Positions 45,507-56,471 of a DNA stretch of 64,000 nt are shown in pieces (position 1 is the first letter of the stretch; each line of letters starts with the position of its first letter). The stretch is from Cytobacillus solani (GTDB lineage: Bacteria; Bacillota; Bacilli; Bacillales; Cytobacillaceae): positions 1,367,361-1,431,360 of the forward strand of contig NZ_LJIX01000006.1 in the NCBI RefSeq assembly GCF_001420595.1. Reading direction: 5' to 3'. The notes beneath the pieces are model-generated. The model made no database searches. It was not told the origin of the DNA and was given only the letters and a program-made list of their open reading frames with translations. The position numbers and the translations under genes were made by a program.

Positions 45507-46660
45507 GCTATTTATTTCCCACATATTCCCGCTGGGAAGTTGAGCCTGATCAGTCAGAAGGAAGCGTAATTATCGATAAAAATGGGAAAAAATACTTGGA
45601 CTTTACCTCAGGAATTGGTGTTTGCAATTTAGGGCATCGTCCAGCAGTAGTTCAGGAGGCAATTACTAGTCAGCTTAACCGCTATTGGCATGTTTCCAAT
45701 CTGTTCATTCAGGAAGAACAAGAGAATGCTGCGAAGCGATTGGCAGAAAGTGCGAAAATGGATTGTGTTTTTTTCGCTAATAGCGGTGCAGAAGCGAATG
45801 AAGCAGCCATCAAGCTTGCTCGAAAAGCAACTGGCAGAAAAAAAATCATTACCTTTGAAAACTCTTTTCATGGCCGAACTTTTGCGACAATGTCAGCAAC
45901 TGGACAGAATAAAATTAAAATGGGTTATGGACCAATGCTTGAAACGTTTGTTTACCTTCCATTTAATGATATTGAGGCGATTAAAAAAGAAGTGGATGAT
46001 GAGACGGCAGCAGTGATGCTTGAGGTCGTTCAAGGAGAGGGCGGCATTCATATTGGAGAGCAAGCCTTTTTAAATGAAGTTAGTCAACTTTGTGAGGATC
46101 ATGGTGCGCTTCTGATCATTGATGAAATCCAAACGGGAATTGGCCGGACAGGGAAACCCTTCGCCTTTCAGCATTTTCAATTAATGCCTGATATTGTTAC
46201 CTCTGCAAAAGGATTAGGCAGCGGACTCCCAATTGGAGCTGTGATTGGGAAAAAGGAGCTCGCTCACTTTTTTGGACCGGGTAGCCACGGGTCAACTTTT
46301 GGTGGCAATCCTTTGGCAATTGCGGCTGCAAAAGCCACGATGGAGGTCATTTTTCAAGCAGGATTTTTAGAGGAAGTAGAGAAAAAAAGTGTATACCTGT
46401 TTGAACAAATTAGTAAGGAATTGAAAGGAATTCCTGACATATTAAACAGTAGACAATTAGGAATGATGATTGGATTAGAAACATCGATCGATCTGCCTAT
46501 ATTGTTAAAGGAATTAAGAAATCATGGATTACTGGCACTTCCAGCAGGAAGCAATGTGTTAAGGCTTTTGCCGCCTTTAACGGTTACGAAAGCTGAAATA
46601 GATAAAGCGATACACATTTTACAATCTGTAATAAGAAATTATTCAAAAGCAGCCGTATAG
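45503..46660 (+). CDS. argD: ArgD, acetylornithine aminotransferase
   Basis: A 385-residue PLP enzyme (class III aminotransferase). Conserved blocks are NSGAEANEAAIKLAR, FHGRTFATMSATG, IDEIQTGIGRTG, the PLP lysine K236 in TSAKGLGSGLPIGA and GSHGSTFGGNPLA. It converts acetylglutamate semialdehyde to acetylornithine. It overlaps argB by 4 bases; GAGGGGATCTTACG is the ribosome site. Confidence 0.95.
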   Translation: MSYLFPTYSRWEVEPDQSEGSVIIDKNGKKYLDFTSGIGVCNLGHRPAVVQEAITSQLNRYWHVSNLFIQEEQENAAKRLAESAKMDCVFFANSGAEANEAAIKLARKATGRKKIITFENSFHGRTFATMSATGQNKIKMGYGPMLETFVYLPFNDIEAIKKEVDDETAAVMLEVVQGEGGIHIGEQAFLNEVSQLCEDHGALLIIDEIQTGIGRTGKPFAFQHFQLMPDIVTSAKGLGSGLPIGAVIGKKELAHFFGPGSHGSTFGGNPLAIAAAKATMEVIFQAGFLEEVEKKSVYLFEQISKELKGIPDILNSRQLGMMIGLETSIDLPILLKELRNHGLLALPAGSNVLRLLPPLTVTKAEIDKAIHILQSVIRNYSKAAV

Positions 46661-46734
46661 GCTGATATTTTTTCTTATTAATGAATAAAAATTAATTTAA
46701 ATAAATAAATATACATTTTATAAGAGGTGGAAAT

Positions 46735-47817
46735 ATGGAAGGATATTTACACTTGAAAAATAATCAAAGTTTCACTGGACAATGGCTGACACCTCCCCCT
46801 AATCAGCAGATTGAAGGGGAAATAGTATTCTTTACTGGAATGACGGGTTACCAAGAGGTGCTGACAGATCCTTCTTATAAGGATCAGATTATCGTTTTTA
46901 CGTATCCTCTAATCGGAAACTATGGCATAAATGAACTGGATTTTGAGAGTAAGGAACCACATGTGGCAGGTGTCGTTGTTTATGAAGCAACGAATCATCC
47001 ATCCCATTATCAATCAACTTACTCACTTAAAGAGTATTTGCAAAAATGGGACATTCCGCTGTTGGGTCATTTAGATACAAGGGCAGTTGTTAAGACAATC
47101 AGGAAGGAAGGCACCATGCCGGCTGTTTTGTCTTCTAACGAATTGTACAATAAGGATCATTTTGTATTACCAAAAGAGGAAAAGGTTACTAAGGTTACAG
47201 CAAGTACAAATGGGTGCTATGGGGATGGTGAAACCCATATTGTTCTTGTTGATTATGGTTTAAAGAAATCAATCATCCATTCTTTCCTAAAAAGAAACTG
47301 TCGGGTGACGACCGTTCCATTTAATACAACATTTCCAGAAATAAAAAAACTTAAGCCAGATGGAATTGTTCTTTCCAATGGTCCAGGAGATCCGAAAGAG
47401 CTAACAAGTATTTTACCAAATGTTAAAAAGATGCTAGAACATTATCCAACATTAGGAATCTGCCTCGGGCACCAGCTGGCTGTCTTAGCTTTAGGGGGAG
47501 ACACGAAAAAGCTTCCCTTCGGTCACAGAGGTGCAAATCATCCAGTAGCCGATTTGAAATATGGCAAGGTATTTATGTCCTCTCAAAATCACAGTTATGT
47601 TGTTGATGAAGAAAGTCTCCTGAAAACAGGATTTGAAAAGCGCTTTATTAATCTTCATGATCAATCAGTCGAAGGACTCATTCACCAAATTTTGCCGATT
47701 CAGACTGTGCAATTCCATCCAGAAGCACACCCAGGACCTGCAGATGGAGAATATATTTTTGAAGAATTCATGAATATCATAAAAGTCGAGAAGAGGAGCG
47801 TTATTGCATATGCCTAA
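46735..47817 (+). CDS. carA: CarA, carbamoyl-phosphate synthase small subunit (arginine-linked)
   Basis: A 360-residue glutaminase subunit. The N-terminal CarA domain has GEIVFFTGMTGYQEVLTDPSY; the C-terminal GATase has C243 in GICLGHQ and HPEAHPGP for the catalytic His-Glu. It supplies ammonia to CarB. AAGAGGTGGAAAT precedes the ATG. Its place inside the arg operon marks it as the arginine-specific copy rather than the pyrimidine one. Confidence 0.94.
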   Translation: MEGYLHLKNNQSFTGQWLTPPPNQQIEGEIVFFTGMTGYQEVLTDPSYKDQIIVFTYPLIGNYGINELDFESKEPHVAGVVVYEATNHPSHYQSTYSLKEYLQKWDIPLLGHLDTRAVVKTIRKEGTMPAVLSSNELYNKDHFVLPKEEKVTKVTASTNGCYGDGETHIVLVDYGLKKSIIHSFLKRNCRVTTVPFNTTFPEIKKLKPDGIVLSNGPGDPKELTSILPNVKKMLEHYPTLGICLGHQLAVLALGGDTKKLPFGHRGANHPVADLKYGKVFMSSQNHSYVVDEESLLKTGFEKRFINLHDQSVEGLIHQILPIQTVQFHPEAHPGPADGEYIFEEFMNIIKVEKRSVIAYA

Positions 47818-50800
47818 AGATACAAGCATCCAGTCAATCCTTGTCATTGGATCAGGTCCCATCGTGATTGGGCAAGCAGCAGAATTTGATTATGCGGGGA
47901 CGCAAGGATGTGCAGCATTGAAAGAAGAAGGCTATAAGGTCATCCTAGTAAATAATAATCCAGCAACTATTATGTCAGATAAAAATTTCGCTGATCGCAT
48001 TTATTTTGAGCCATTAACCGTAGATAGCCTAGAAAAAATTATCGAAAAGGAGCGTCCGGATGGAATCCTTGCCACTTTAGGCGGGCAAACAGGGCTAAAT
48101 TTAGCTTTTCAGCTAAGTGAAGCAGGCGTTTTTGAGCGCTATGGCGTGAAGCTTTTAGGAAGCAGTATGGAGTCGATAAAAAAGGGCGAAGACAGAGAAG
48201 CTTTTAGACAGCTAATGAAAAAACTGAATGAACCAGTTCCAGAAAGTATAATTGTTCATGATGTAGCGGAAGCGATTCAATTCGGAGAAACAATCGGATT
48301 TCCAATCATTGTTCGTCCTGCCTATACGCTTGGGGGAACAGGGGGTGGAATTGCAACGAGTCTTGCTGAGTTAGAATCACTCGTAAAAGGTGGTTTGAAT
48401 GAAAGTGCAATCAACCAATGCTTGATTGAAAAAAGTATTGCAGGATTTAAAGAAATTGAGTATGAAGTGATGCGTGATTCAATGAATACTTGCATAACGA
48501 TTTGCAATATGGAAAATATCGACCCTGTTGGCATCCATACGGGTGATTCGATTGTTGTTGCTCCTTCACAAACGCTGACAGATGAGGAATATCAGATGCT
48601 TCGGACTGCTTCAATAAAAATAATTTCTGCATTGGAGATCATAGGGGGCTGTAATATTCAATTTGCCTTAGATCCACAAAGTAAAAATTATTATTTAATT
48701 GAGGTTAATCCAAGGGTTAGCCGTTCTTCCGCCCTTGCTTCTAAAGCTACTGGCTATCCAATTGCAAGAATGGCAGCAAAGCTTGCGGTGGGCTATACAT
48801 TATCAGAAATTACTAATCCAGTAACAGGAGATACGTTTGCAAGCTTTGAACCTGCTCTTGATTATGAAATTGTAAAGTTTCCCAAATGGGCCTTTGATAA
48901 ATTTCCTATGGCTGACAGAAAACTTGGCACGCAGATGAAGGCAACTGGTGAAGTGATGGGGATCGATCGAAACCTAGAACGTGCTCTTTTAAAAGCAGTC
49001 CATTCACTAGAAGGGAAGGAATCAGATTTAGCAAACCCATCCTTTTTAGAGGCAGCGACTGAACATTTAGAAAAAATGTTAATAGAGCAAACAGATGAAA
49101 GATTTTTTATTGTAATGGAGCTTTTGCGCCGCGGAAAATCAGTAGAAACCCTGCATGACACAACAAAAATTGATTATTATTTCTTACATTCCTTTTTAGA
49201 GTTAGTAAAACTAGAGAGTCATGTTGCTGATCTGTCCTTTCATTCAGTAACAAAAGGACAGATGCAAATTTTAAAGGAAAAGGGCTTTAGTGATCAATAT
49301 TTAGCCAAAGAATGGAATGTAACAGAGCGAGAAATTCGTGATAAGCGAAAAATGCTTGGGGTCCTGCCTGTATATAAAATGGTAGATACTTGTGCAGCAG
49401 AATTTGAGGCACAATCCAATTATTTTTATTCCAGTTATTTTGGTGAAAATGAGCTTGTGAAAAGTAATAAGAGGAAAGTATTAATCATTGGCAGCGGTCC
49501 TATTCGTATTGGGCAAGGGATCGAGTTTGATTATTGCTCTGTCCAGGGCGTATTTGCTTTAAAGGAAGAAAATATTGAAACGATTATGATTAACAACAAT
49601 CCTGAAACAGTGAGCACAGATTTTACAATTGCGGATCGACTCTATTTTGAACCGCTTATTCTTGAGGATATCTTAAATGTGATTGAAGCCGAAGGAATAA
49701 AAGAAGTTATCGTTCAATTAGGCGGACAGACGGCCCTTAATCTTGCTGAGAAACTAGAAGACTACGGATTAACATTACTAGGGACAGAGTCAAGAACAAT
49801 TGATCGGTTAGAGGATCGCAAGCTTTTTTATCAGCTATTGGATGATTTGAATATCCCTCATATTGATGGAGAGGTTGTTTATACGAAAAATGAGCTGTAT
49901 TCAGCCATTCAAAAACTGGGTTTTCCGATTTTAATCCGTCCTTCGTTTGTCATTGGGGGAAAAGGGATGGAGATAATTGGCTGTCAGGCAGAAGTTGAAA
50001 CCTATTTGCAGAAAAAAGATATCCCTTACCCAATCCTTGTAGATAAGTTCTATCAAGGGATTGAGGCGGAATTTGATTTAGCAGCTGATGGCAATCATAT
50101 TTGCATACCCGCTATCATGGAGCATATTGAAAAAACAGGCGTTCACTCAGGGGATAGTATGTCCATTCTTCCTCCGAAAAACCTTTCAAACGATGCCCAG
50201 AAAAAAATGATTGCCTACGGAAAGGCAATTGTTCAAAAACTTCAATACAAAGGTCTAATGAATATCCAATTTATTATCAATGGGGATGAAGTTTTCGTTC
50301 TGGAAGTGAATCCTCGTGCAAGCAGAACGGTTCCAATTGTAAGTAAAGTGACGGGTATTCCCCTTGTGCAAATAGCGACAAAAGTATTGCTTGGGAAATA
50401 TCAATTGTCGAATGATGAAATAACTGTTTATCAGAAGTATCCATTTGTATGTGTAAAATATCCCGTTTTTTCAAACTATGCATTAAAGGGTCTTGATGCG
50501 AAAGTAGGTCCGGAAATGAAATCGACAGGAGAAGGAATTGCTTTAGCTTCAACTTATGAGGAGGCGCTAAAGAAGGCCTTTTATAATGGTCAGTTGAAAA
50601 AAGCGGATACAATGCAAATTGCTATTTTAGATCATACAATCGATAGTAAACTGGGTTCTCTTGCTGTGGCAGCGGGAGTTGAGTTAGTTTTAACTGAGGA
50701 AATGACGAAAGAAACGGTTGCTCTTTTTAGCCCAAACGATTCAAAAAAGAGCAAAAAACTAAGGGAAGAAGCGATAAAAAAAAGAATATTAACTTTTACA

Positions 50801-50923
50801 GAAGTAGAAACTCTTCAGGCATTTTTAGAAGGATTGACGGTTGAAGATTGGAATGTACAGTCGGTTGAAGAGTGGCTTGGAGAAGGGACGGAAAATTTTA
50901 AATTAAAGGAAGTGCATATATAA
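47810..50923 (+). CDS. carB: CarB, carbamoyl-phosphate synthase large subunit (arginine-linked)
   Basis: A 1037-residue enzyme made of two related ATP-grasp halves: [20 protein letters not shown] near the N-terminus and [19 protein letters not shown] near residue ~562, each followed by a carboxy-phosphate or carbamate synthetase domain. The last ~110 residues are the MGS-like regulatory part, shorter and more divergent. ATG 47810 gives MPKDTSIQS; the in-frame TTG 47804 is less likely. It overlaps carA by 8 bases and argF by 1. Confidence 0.95.
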   Translation: MPKDTSIQSILVIGSGPIVIGQAAEFDYAGTQGCAALKEEGYKVILVNNNPATIMSDKNFADRIYFEPLTVDSLEKIIEKERPDGILATLGGQTGLNLAFQLSEAGVFERYGVKLLGSSMESIKKGEDREAFRQLMKKLNEPVPESIIVHDVAEAIQFGETIGFPIIVRPAYTLGGTGGGIATSLAELESLVKGGLNESAINQCLIEKSIAGFKEIEYEVMRDSMNTCITICNMENIDPVGIHTGDSIVVAPSQTLTDEEYQMLRTASIKIISALEIIGGCNIQFALDPQSKNYYLIEVNPRVSRSSALASKATGYPIARMAAKLAVGYTLSEITNPVTGDTFASFEPALDYEIVKFPKWAFDKFPMADRKLGTQMKATGEVMGIDRNLERALLKAVHSLEGKESDLANPSFLEAATEHLEKMLIEQTDERFFIVMELLRRGKSVETLHDTTKIDYYFLHSFLELVKLESHVADLSFHSVTKGQMQILKEKGFSDQYLAKEWNVTEREIRDKRKMLGVLPVYKMVDTCAAEFEAQSNYFYSSYFGENELVKSNKRKVLIIGSGPIRIGQGIEFDYCSVQGVFALKEENIETIMINNNPETVSTDFTIADRLYFEPLILEDILNVIEAEGIKEVIVQLGGQTALNLAEKLEDYGLTLLGTESRTIDRLEDRKLFYQLLDDLNIPHIDGEVVYTKNELYSAIQKLGFPILIRPSFVIGGKGMEIIGCQAEVETYLQKKDIPYPILVDKFYQGIEAEFDLAADGNHICIPAIMEHIEKTGVHSGDSMSILPPKNLSNDAQKKMIAYGKAIVQKLQYKGLMNIQFIINGDEVFVLEVNPRASRTVPIVSKVTGIPLVQIATKVLLGKYQLSNDEITVYQKYPFVCVKYPVFSNYALKGLDAKVGPEMKSTGEGIALASTYEEALKKAFYNGQLKKADTMQIAILDHTIDSKLGSLAVAAGVELVLTEEMTKETVALFSPNDSKKSKKLREEAIKKRILTFTEVETLQAFLEGLTVEDWNVQSVEEWLGEGTENFKLKEVHI

Positions 50924-51879
50924 TGATTTCGATACAAGCAACTGAAAAACAATTAAATATTAAAGGAAAACACTTCTTAACATTAGCTGATTTCTCAGCC
51001 GATGAAATAAAAGGGATAGTAACAAAAGCACAAAAAATGAAAAATGCTTCTTATACAGGTGAAGACCCCAAACCATTACAAGGAAAAATCTTAGGAATGA
51101 TTTTTGAAAAGTCTTCCACACGTACGAGAGTTTCATTTGAGGCGGGAATGCTGCAGCTTGGCGGTCATGCGCTCTATTTAAACAGCAATGACTTGCAGCT
51201 TGGAAGAGGAGAATCAATCGCTGATACGGCAAAGGTGCTCTCTTATTATGTGGATGCAATCATGATTCGTACGTTTTCCCATCAAACGATTGAAGAGCTC
51301 AGCTCTCATGCAACCATCCCTGTCATCAATGGTTTGACCGATCTCTATCATCCATGTCAGGTTTTAGCAGATTTATTAACAATCCAAGAGGAAAAAGGAA
51401 CATTAGCTGGGCAGAAGCTATGCTACGTAGGGGATGGAAATAATGTCGCACACTCTCTGATGATTGCCTCTGCAAAGGTAGGAATGGATATAACAATTGC
51501 CAGTCCAGCAGGCTACGAGCCAAATGCAGCTATTACTAAAATGGCATTAGAATTTGCCAAGGCAAGTGGATCGAAAATAGAGATAACGAATGATCCTTTT
51601 GATGCAGTAAAAGGAGCGGATGCAATTTATACAGATGTATGGGCGAGTATGGGACAGGAGAAAGAAAATGAACAGAGGAAGAAAGTATTTTCGAACTTCC
51701 AAGTGAATGAGGAGCTTGTCCAACATGGAAAGAATGATTTCGTTTTCCTTCATTGCTTACCTGCCCATAGAGGAGAAGAAGTGTCAGCAGAAATCATCGA
51801 TGGTCCTCATTCAGCCGTTTTTCAACAAGCTGGAAATCGTCTTCATGTTCAAAAAGCATTGCTGACGGAGATTTTGTAA
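50923..51879 (+). CDS. argF: ArgF, ornithine carbamoyltransferase
   Basis: A 318-residue transferase joining ornithine and carbamoyl phosphate to citrulline. The phosphate-binding SSTRTR is at residues 64-69, HPCQVLAD near 142-149, and HCLPAHRG near the C-terminus. Its ATG overlaps the carB stop in TAATG, with AAGGAAGTGCATATA as ribosome site. It is the last gene of the operon. Confidence 0.96.
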   Translation: MISIQATEKQLNIKGKHFLTLADFSADEIKGIVTKAQKMKNASYTGEDPKPLQGKILGMIFEKSSTRTRVSFEAGMLQLGGHALYLNSNDLQLGRGESIADTAKVLSYYVDAIMIRTFSHQTIEELSSHATIPVINGLTDLYHPCQVLADLLTIQEEKGTLAGQKLCYVGDGNNVAHSLMIASAKVGMDITIASPAGYEPNAAITKMALEFAKASGSKIEITNDPFDAVKGADAIYTDVWASMGQEKENEQRKKVFSNFQVNEELVQHGKNDFVFLHCLPAHRGEEVSAEIIDGPHSAVFQQAGNRLHVQKALLTEIL

Positions 51880-51883
51880 AGAA

Positions 51884-51912
51884 AAGGCCTTCTCAAATGA
51901 GAGGGCCTTAAA
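51884..51912. terminator. Terminator between argF and uppP
   Basis: AAGGCCTTCTC pairs with GAGAGGGCCTT over a 4-base loop (one bulged base); T-run is weak on the plus strand. Confidence 0.6.
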
Positions 51913-51920
51913 CAATTTAA

Positions 51921-52733
51921 TTAAGAAAAAAAGAAGACTAACGGACCAACGATAAAGCAATAAATCGCGAAATACTTTAAATTTCCTTTAGCCATAATAT
52001 TCATAAACCATTTCAAAGAAAAATAGGAGGCAATTAAAGAAGCGATAAATGCAATCGTGTACGGCAATGCCAGAGATGCTAAATTTTCATCATTAAGGAT
52101 ATCGCTAAACCCTAGTATCATGCCGCCAACACTTACTGGAATGTATAGGAGAAATGAAAATTTCAACGCAGTCTCTTGTTTCATCCCAAGAGCCATGGCA
52201 GCAACAATTGTTGCACCTGAACGGCTAATTCCTGGTATTAATGCAACTGCCTGAGCGAGTCCAACGATGATTGCATCCCTATAAGAAAGGTCTGCATCAT
52301 TCTTTCTCCCCCTTAAATTACGGATAAGCCATAAAGCAAGACCAGTAACTAGGAGAGTAAGACCCACGGTTTTTATACTCGCTAAATGTTCATCTATGAA
52401 GTCTTCGAATAATATGCCAATTACACCAGCAGGGATTGTACCAATGATTAGGTAGATGATAAATCGAAAATCTGCTTCTGCACTTTTCTCTTTTGTTGTC
52501 ACAAAACGAAGTCCATTTCGAATTAACCTCATAATATCTTCTCGATAAATAAACAATACCGCAAACAAAGAGGCCGTGTTTACTAGTAAGGCAAAGCTCA
52601 ATCCTTCTATTTCTAATCCGAAAAAGTATTCAGCTATTTCTAAATGTCCGCTTGACGAAATCGGAATTGGTTCAGTTATACCTTGAAAAAGACCAAGAAA
52701 TAAATATTTAAGCAGTTCGAAAATATCTTCCAC
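51921..52733 (-). CDS. uppP: UppP, undecaprenyl-diphosphate phosphatase
   Basis: A 270-residue membrane enzyme (about eight helices) that recycles the undecaprenyl carrier of cell-wall synthesis. The two family motifs are present: Q17-G-I-T-E21 with PISSSGH (H30), the (E/Q)xxxE form, and [10 protein letters not shown]. It starts at GTG with GGGGGATCTATAAAA upstream. This gene is not between argF and yjzC in B. subtilis as I recall, so it is an insertion or a different paralogue. Confidence 0.92.
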   Translation of the reverse strand: MEDIFELLKYLFLGLFQGITEPIPISSSGHLEIAEYFFGLEIEGLSFALLVNTASLFAVLFIYREDIMRLIRNGLRFVTTKEKSAEADFRFIIYLIIGTIPAGVIGILFEDFIDEHLASIKTVGLTLLVTGLALWLIRNLRGRKNDADLSYRDAIIVGLAQAVALIPGISRSGATIVAAMALGMKQETALKFSFLLYIPVSVGGMILGFSDILNDENLASLALPYTIAFIASLIASYFSLKWFMNIMAKGNLKYFAIYCFIVGPLVFFFS

Positions 52734-52910
52734 TTTTATAGATCCCCCAAAGAAAAAGTTTCATACAACCCTCATTTAACAATAAAGAGGTTGCCCTGTA
52801 AAGAAAAATACTAAAATTTACTAGTGGAAATTGGAAACAAATTCATTCATGAGGAAATATTCATTGGAAATAATATAAAAGATTCGAGAAACCTAAAGGA
52901 GGTATTTGTC

Positions 52911-53090
52911 ATGGGACAAAATCGCCAATTTAAAGCAGGACAGAAGGCACCAAATAATGGAGTATATATCGAGGTTGGGGAGACTGGAAGCAATGTAAAT
53001 AATCCACAACTGTTAAAGTTAAGAGCAGGAGATCGCTTCCCAGAAAACTCTAATCATAACCGTGTGTGGACGTATCAAAGAAAGCCATAA
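52911..53090 (+). CDS. yjzC: YjzC family small protein
   Basis: A 59-residue protein beginning MGQNRQFKAGQKAPNNGVYI, the YjzC family start, with GDRFPENSNHNRVWTYQRKP at its end. No function is known. AAAGGAGGTATTTGTC precedes the ATG, so the longer upstream frame to 52824 is rejected. It lies between argF/uppP and clpB. Confidence 0.85.
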   Translation: MGQNRQFKAGQKAPNNGVYIEVGETGSNVNNPQLLKLRAGDRFPENSNHNRVWTYQRKP

Positions 53091-53163
53091 ATTTAAATGG
53101 AAACCTGGCAATAATCTGTACCAAAAAATTCACAAGAAAATAGTTTTTAACTAGAGCCATCCC

Positions 53164-53193
53164 TTGTGGATGGCTTTACATATGGATTATAAT
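53164..53193 (+). promoter_or_regulatory. Sigma-A promoter of clpB
   Basis: TTGTGG (53164-53169), 18 bases, TATAAT (53188-53193); the CtsR operator starts ten bases further on. Confidence 0.65.
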
Positions 53194-53202
53194 AAGAATA
53201 AA

Positions 53203-53219
53203 GGTCAAAAAAGGTCAAA
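53203..53219 (+). promoter_or_regulatory. CtsR operator at clpB
   Basis: GGTCAAA-AAA-GGTCAAA, a perfect direct heptad repeat with 3-base spacing, the defined binding site of the heat-shock repressor CtsR. It lies between the promoter and the ribosome site GGAGG (53221). Confidence 0.92.
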
Positions 53220-53230
53220 AGGAGGTTATC

Positions 53231-55837
53231 ATGGATTTAAACCGAATGACAGAGCGGATGCAGGAAGGAATTATGGCTGCCCAGACAATAGCTATTCGTG
53301 AACAGCATCAAGAAGTGGATGAAGTTCATCTGTTCTTGGCTCTTCTCGAACAAGAAAATAGTCTGATTGTTTCAATCCTTAAAAAGACTGAGGTATCCAT
53401 TGAAAAAATAAGTGAGGAGCTACAGTATCTTCTAAGTAAAAAGCCGCAAGTTTCAGGCAGTGGCATCGAGCAAGGCAAGGTATACATTACAAATAAGTTC
53501 CAGCGTCTCTTAGCAGATGCAGAGTCCGAAATGAAAAAATTAAAAGATGAATTTATGTCAGTAGAGCATCTAATTTTAGCAGCTGCTGCATCAGGACAAT
53601 CAGAGGTAGGAGCTGCATTAATAAATGCTGGTGCTGATAGGAAAAAGCTTGAACTTGCGATAATTGAAATAAGGGGGAATCAAAAAGTGACATCCCAAAA
53701 TCCTGAAGCAACATATGATGCATTAAAGAAATATGGAAGAGACCTTGTAGCAGAAGTAAAGGATGGGAAACTTGATCCAGTCATTGGAAGAGATAGTGAA
53801 ATTAGAAATGTCATACGTATTTTATCAAGGAAAACGAAAAACAACCCCGTTCTAATTGGGGAGCCTGGAGTAGGGAAAACAGCAATCGTTGAAGGCTTAG
53901 CCCAAAGAATCGTACGTAAGGATGTACCTGAAGGTTTAAAAAATAAAACGATCTTTTCTCTTGATATGAGTGCCTTAATTGCAGGTGCAAAATTTAGAGG
54001 GGAATTTGAAGAACGATTAAAGGCTGTTTTGAATGAAATCAAGAAAAGCGAAGGCAGCATTCTGCTTTTCATCGATGAAATCCATACGATTGTTGGCGCT
54101 GGAAAAACCGAAGGGGCAATGGATGCAGGCAATATGTTAAAGCCGATGCTTGCAAGAGGAGAACTGCATTGTATCGGAGCGACAACCCTAGATGAGCACC
54201 GGAAATACATTGAGAAGGATCCAGCTCTTGAGCGTCGCTTTCAGCAGGTCCTTGTCCAGGAACCAAATGTGGAGGATTCGATTTCCATATTAAGAGGATT
54301 GAAAGAACGTTATGAGGTGCACCACGGGGTCAATATTCATGATCGAGCACTTGTGGCTGCTGTCACTTTGTCGGACAGGTATATTTCAGACCGATTCCTT
54401 CCGGATAAAGCAATTGATTTGGTGGATGAGGCATGTGCAATGATCCGTACAGAGATAGATTCTATGCCTTCTGAATTAGACGAGGTGACTCGGCGTGTCA
54501 TGCAGCTTGAAATTGAAGAAGCAGCATTAAGAAAAGAAAACGATGAGGCAAGTCAAGCGAGACTTTTTTCCTTACAAAAGGAACTAGCTGAGATGAAGGA
54601 CAGAGCCCATGCCATGAAAGCAAAATGGGAGCTTGAAAAAGAAGGAATACAAAGGGTTCAGCATAAAAGAGAGATGCTTGAAAAATTGCGCCATGAACTT
54701 CAGGATGCTGAAAATAATTATGATCTTAATAAGGCAGCTGAGCTTCGCCACGGAAAAATCCCTGAGCTGGAAAAGGAATTGAAACAGCTAGAAATAGAAG
54801 TTAATAACAGTGAAGGGGACAGATTATTAAGAGAAGAAGTAACAGAAGAGGAAATTGCAGGGATTGTTGCTAGATGGACAGGAATTCCAGTTGCTAAGCT
54901 GGTTGAAGGGGAACGGGAAAAACTGCTTCGGCTGGAAAATATTTTACGAGAAAGAGTCGTCGGACAAGATGAAGCAGTCGGACTAGTTTCTGATGCTGTA
55001 CTCCGTGCACGAGCTGGAATAAAGGATCCAAATCGTCCAATCGGTTCATTTATTTTCCTCGGACCTACAGGTGTTGGGAAAACGGAGCTTGCGAAAGCGC
55101 TGGCACAATCATTGTTTGATAGCGAGGAACAAATCATTCGGATTGATATGTCAGAGTATATGGAAAAACATGCCGTTTCTAGATTAATTGGTGCGCCTCC
55201 AGGGTATGTAGGATATGAAGAGGGTGGACAACTGACAGAAGCAGTAAGGAGAAGGCCTTACTCTGTTATTTTGCTTGATGAAATTGAAAAAGCCCACCCA
55301 GAAGTTTTTAACATCCTTCTGCAAATGCTTGATGACGGAAGAATTACAGATTCTCAGGGGCGGACAGTTGATTTTAAAAATACAGTAATCATCATGACAT
55401 CGAATATTGGTTCACAGTTTTTACTTGAACGCGTTGAAGGGAAAATGGATTCCTATATTAATGAAGAAACACGGAAAAAAGTGATGAGTACACTTAGAGG
55501 ACATTTCCGTCCAGAGTTTTTAAATCGGGTGGATGAAATTACATTATTTAAACCATTAGCATTGACAGAAATAAAAGCGATCGTTACCAAACTCATTAAA
55601 GAGCTTCAAGAAAGATTATCAGATCAGCATATTCAGCTTAGTATAAACGAAGAGGCGAAAGAATATATTGCAGAAAACGGTTTTGATCCAGTTTATGGTG
55701 CAAGACCATTAAAACGCTTCATTCAACGAAATGTTGAAACATTACTAGCTAAGAAAATAATCGCCGGGCAAATCAAAGAACATAGCCAAGTGACGATCTC
55801 AATAGAAAATGAAGACATTTCATTGAAAATTAAATGA
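53231..55837 (+). CDS. clpB: ClpB, ATP-dependent disaggregase
   Basis: An 868-residue AAA+ chaperone that, with DnaK, pulls proteins out of aggregates. It has a Clp-N domain (residues 1-~145), a first AAA+ module with Walker A GEPGVGKT (210-217), a long coiled-coil middle domain (~400-525) and a second AAA+ module with GPTGVGKT (611-618). There is no ClpP-binding IGF loop evident. AGGAGGTTATC precedes the ATG. Heat control by CtsR is indicated by the operator upstream. B. subtilis itself lacks clpB. Confidence 0.96.
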   Translation: MDLNRMTERMQEGIMAAQTIAIREQHQEVDEVHLFLALLEQENSLIVSILKKTEVSIEKISEELQYLLSKKPQVSGSGIEQGKVYITNKFQRLLADAESEMKKLKDEFMSVEHLILAAAASGQSEVGAALINAGADRKKLELAIIEIRGNQKVTSQNPEATYDALKKYGRDLVAEVKDGKLDPVIGRDSEIRNVIRILSRKTKNNPVLIGEPGVGKTAIVEGLAQRIVRKDVPEGLKNKTIFSLDMSALIAGAKFRGEFEERLKAVLNEIKKSEGSILLFIDEIHTIVGAGKTEGAMDAGNMLKPMLARGELHCIGATTLDEHRKYIEKDPALERRFQQVLVQEPNVEDSISILRGLKERYEVHHGVNIHDRALVAAVTLSDRYISDRFLPDKAIDLVDEACAMIRTEIDSMPSELDEVTRRVMQLEIEEAALRKENDEASQARLFSLQKELAEMKDRAHAMKAKWELEKEGIQRVQHKREMLEKLRHELQDAENNYDLNKAAELRHGKIPELEKELKQLEIEVNNSEGDRLLREEVTEEEIAGIVARWTGIPVAKLVEGEREKLLRLENILRERVVGQDEAVGLVSDAVLRARAGIKDPNRPIGSFIFLGPTGVGKTELAKALAQSLFDSEEQIIRIDMSEYMEKHAVSRLIGAPPGYVGYEEGGQLTEAVRRRPYSVILLDEIEKAHPEVFNILLQMLDDGRITDSQGRTVDFKNTVIIMTSNIGSQFLLERVEGKMDSYINEETRKKVMSTLRGHFRPEFLNRVDEITLFKPLALTEIKAIVTKLIKELQERLSDQHIQLSINEEAKEYIAENGFDPVYGARPLKRFIQRNVETLLAKKIIAGQIKEHSQVTISIENEDISLKIK

Positions 55838-55847
55838 AATTAAAAAG

Positions 55848-55876
55848 TCATCCTGACGATTGGCAGGATGACTAAT
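55848..55876 (+). terminator. Terminator of clpB
   Basis: GTCATCCTG/CAGGATGAC stem with 8-base loop; followed by AT-rich but not a strict T-run. Confidence 0.65.
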
Positions 55877-55916
55877 TATTAAAAGTACGAATGATAATTT
55901 TTGAAATTAGATAGCT

Positions 55917-56069
55917 ATCTAGCTTTGGCACCCTGCGGCTATTGCCTTCCGTTCCTTCGTTCCCCGATAAGTCAAGCACGATTACGCTTTCGCTCTTTGT
56001 GTTTCCTTTATCTCAGTCAGAAGCCGTCCAGTCCATAAGTTGCTAAGCGGGGTGCCTACGCTTTTCTAA
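55917..56069 (+). repeat. Dispersed intergenic hairpin element, copy 3
   Basis: Begins ATCTAGCTTTGGCACCCTGC and ends GGGGTGCCTACGCTTTTCTA. End pairing is GGCACCC with GGGTGCC. Its core shares CGATAAGTCAA and GTGTTTCCTTTATC with copy 2. Its last bases provide the stop codon (CTA on this strand) of the minus-strand yjzD gene. Confidence 0.8.
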
Positions 56070-56257
56070 TGAATAGCTTCCTTTTCACTTGGCCCTTCAG
56101 GAATAATGGCAGCAACGATGAAAATTAAAATTGTCGCAGCTACTGAAAGGATCAACCCGGTTTTCAATTCGAATGCAGTACCGATCATTGAACTAACAAC
56201 ATAGTTAATCATTTGCACAAGAAGAAATGTCCAGAAAAAAGTCCAAAAGAATCTCAA
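56066..56257 (-). CDS. yjzD: YjzD family (DUF2929) membrane protein
   Basis: A 63-residue protein with two membrane helices, starting MRFFWTFFWTFLLVQMINYV, similar to the YjzD start as I recall it. TTG 56257 is chosen because AGAGGTGA lies five bases upstream; the in-frame GTG at 56266 is part of that site. Function unknown. Its stop codon lies in the end of repeat copy 3. Confidence 0.78.
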   Translation of the reverse strand: MRFFWTFFWTFLLVQMINYVVSSMIGTAFELKTGLILSVAATILIFIVAAIIPEGPSEKEAIH

Positions 56258-56471
56258 TGTATTCACCTCTTACATTTTAAAATCCCTTTTCATATTACCA
56301 TAAGCTAATTAATTAATAAACGTTATTATGCCAATAAATTCGAATCAATCGCAAAATTGAGTAATACTTTTCCTTAAATGATATTTGACTAGAAACAATA
56401 GGCAAACCCCCTATCATTTTATGTGACGTTTCATACATTATTAGGAACGATCATTGGAAAGGAGAATTAAA

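Noticed and set aside
53100-53231. CIRCE (HrcA) element at clpB
   Set aside because: No TTAGCACTC-N9-GAGTGCTAA match was seen; only the CtsR direct repeat is present.
53680-54210. 176-codon frame antisense to clpB
   Set aside because: It is a shadow of the well-supported clpB frame, with no ribosome site or recognisable motif; the same holds for the antisense frame at 54718-55137.
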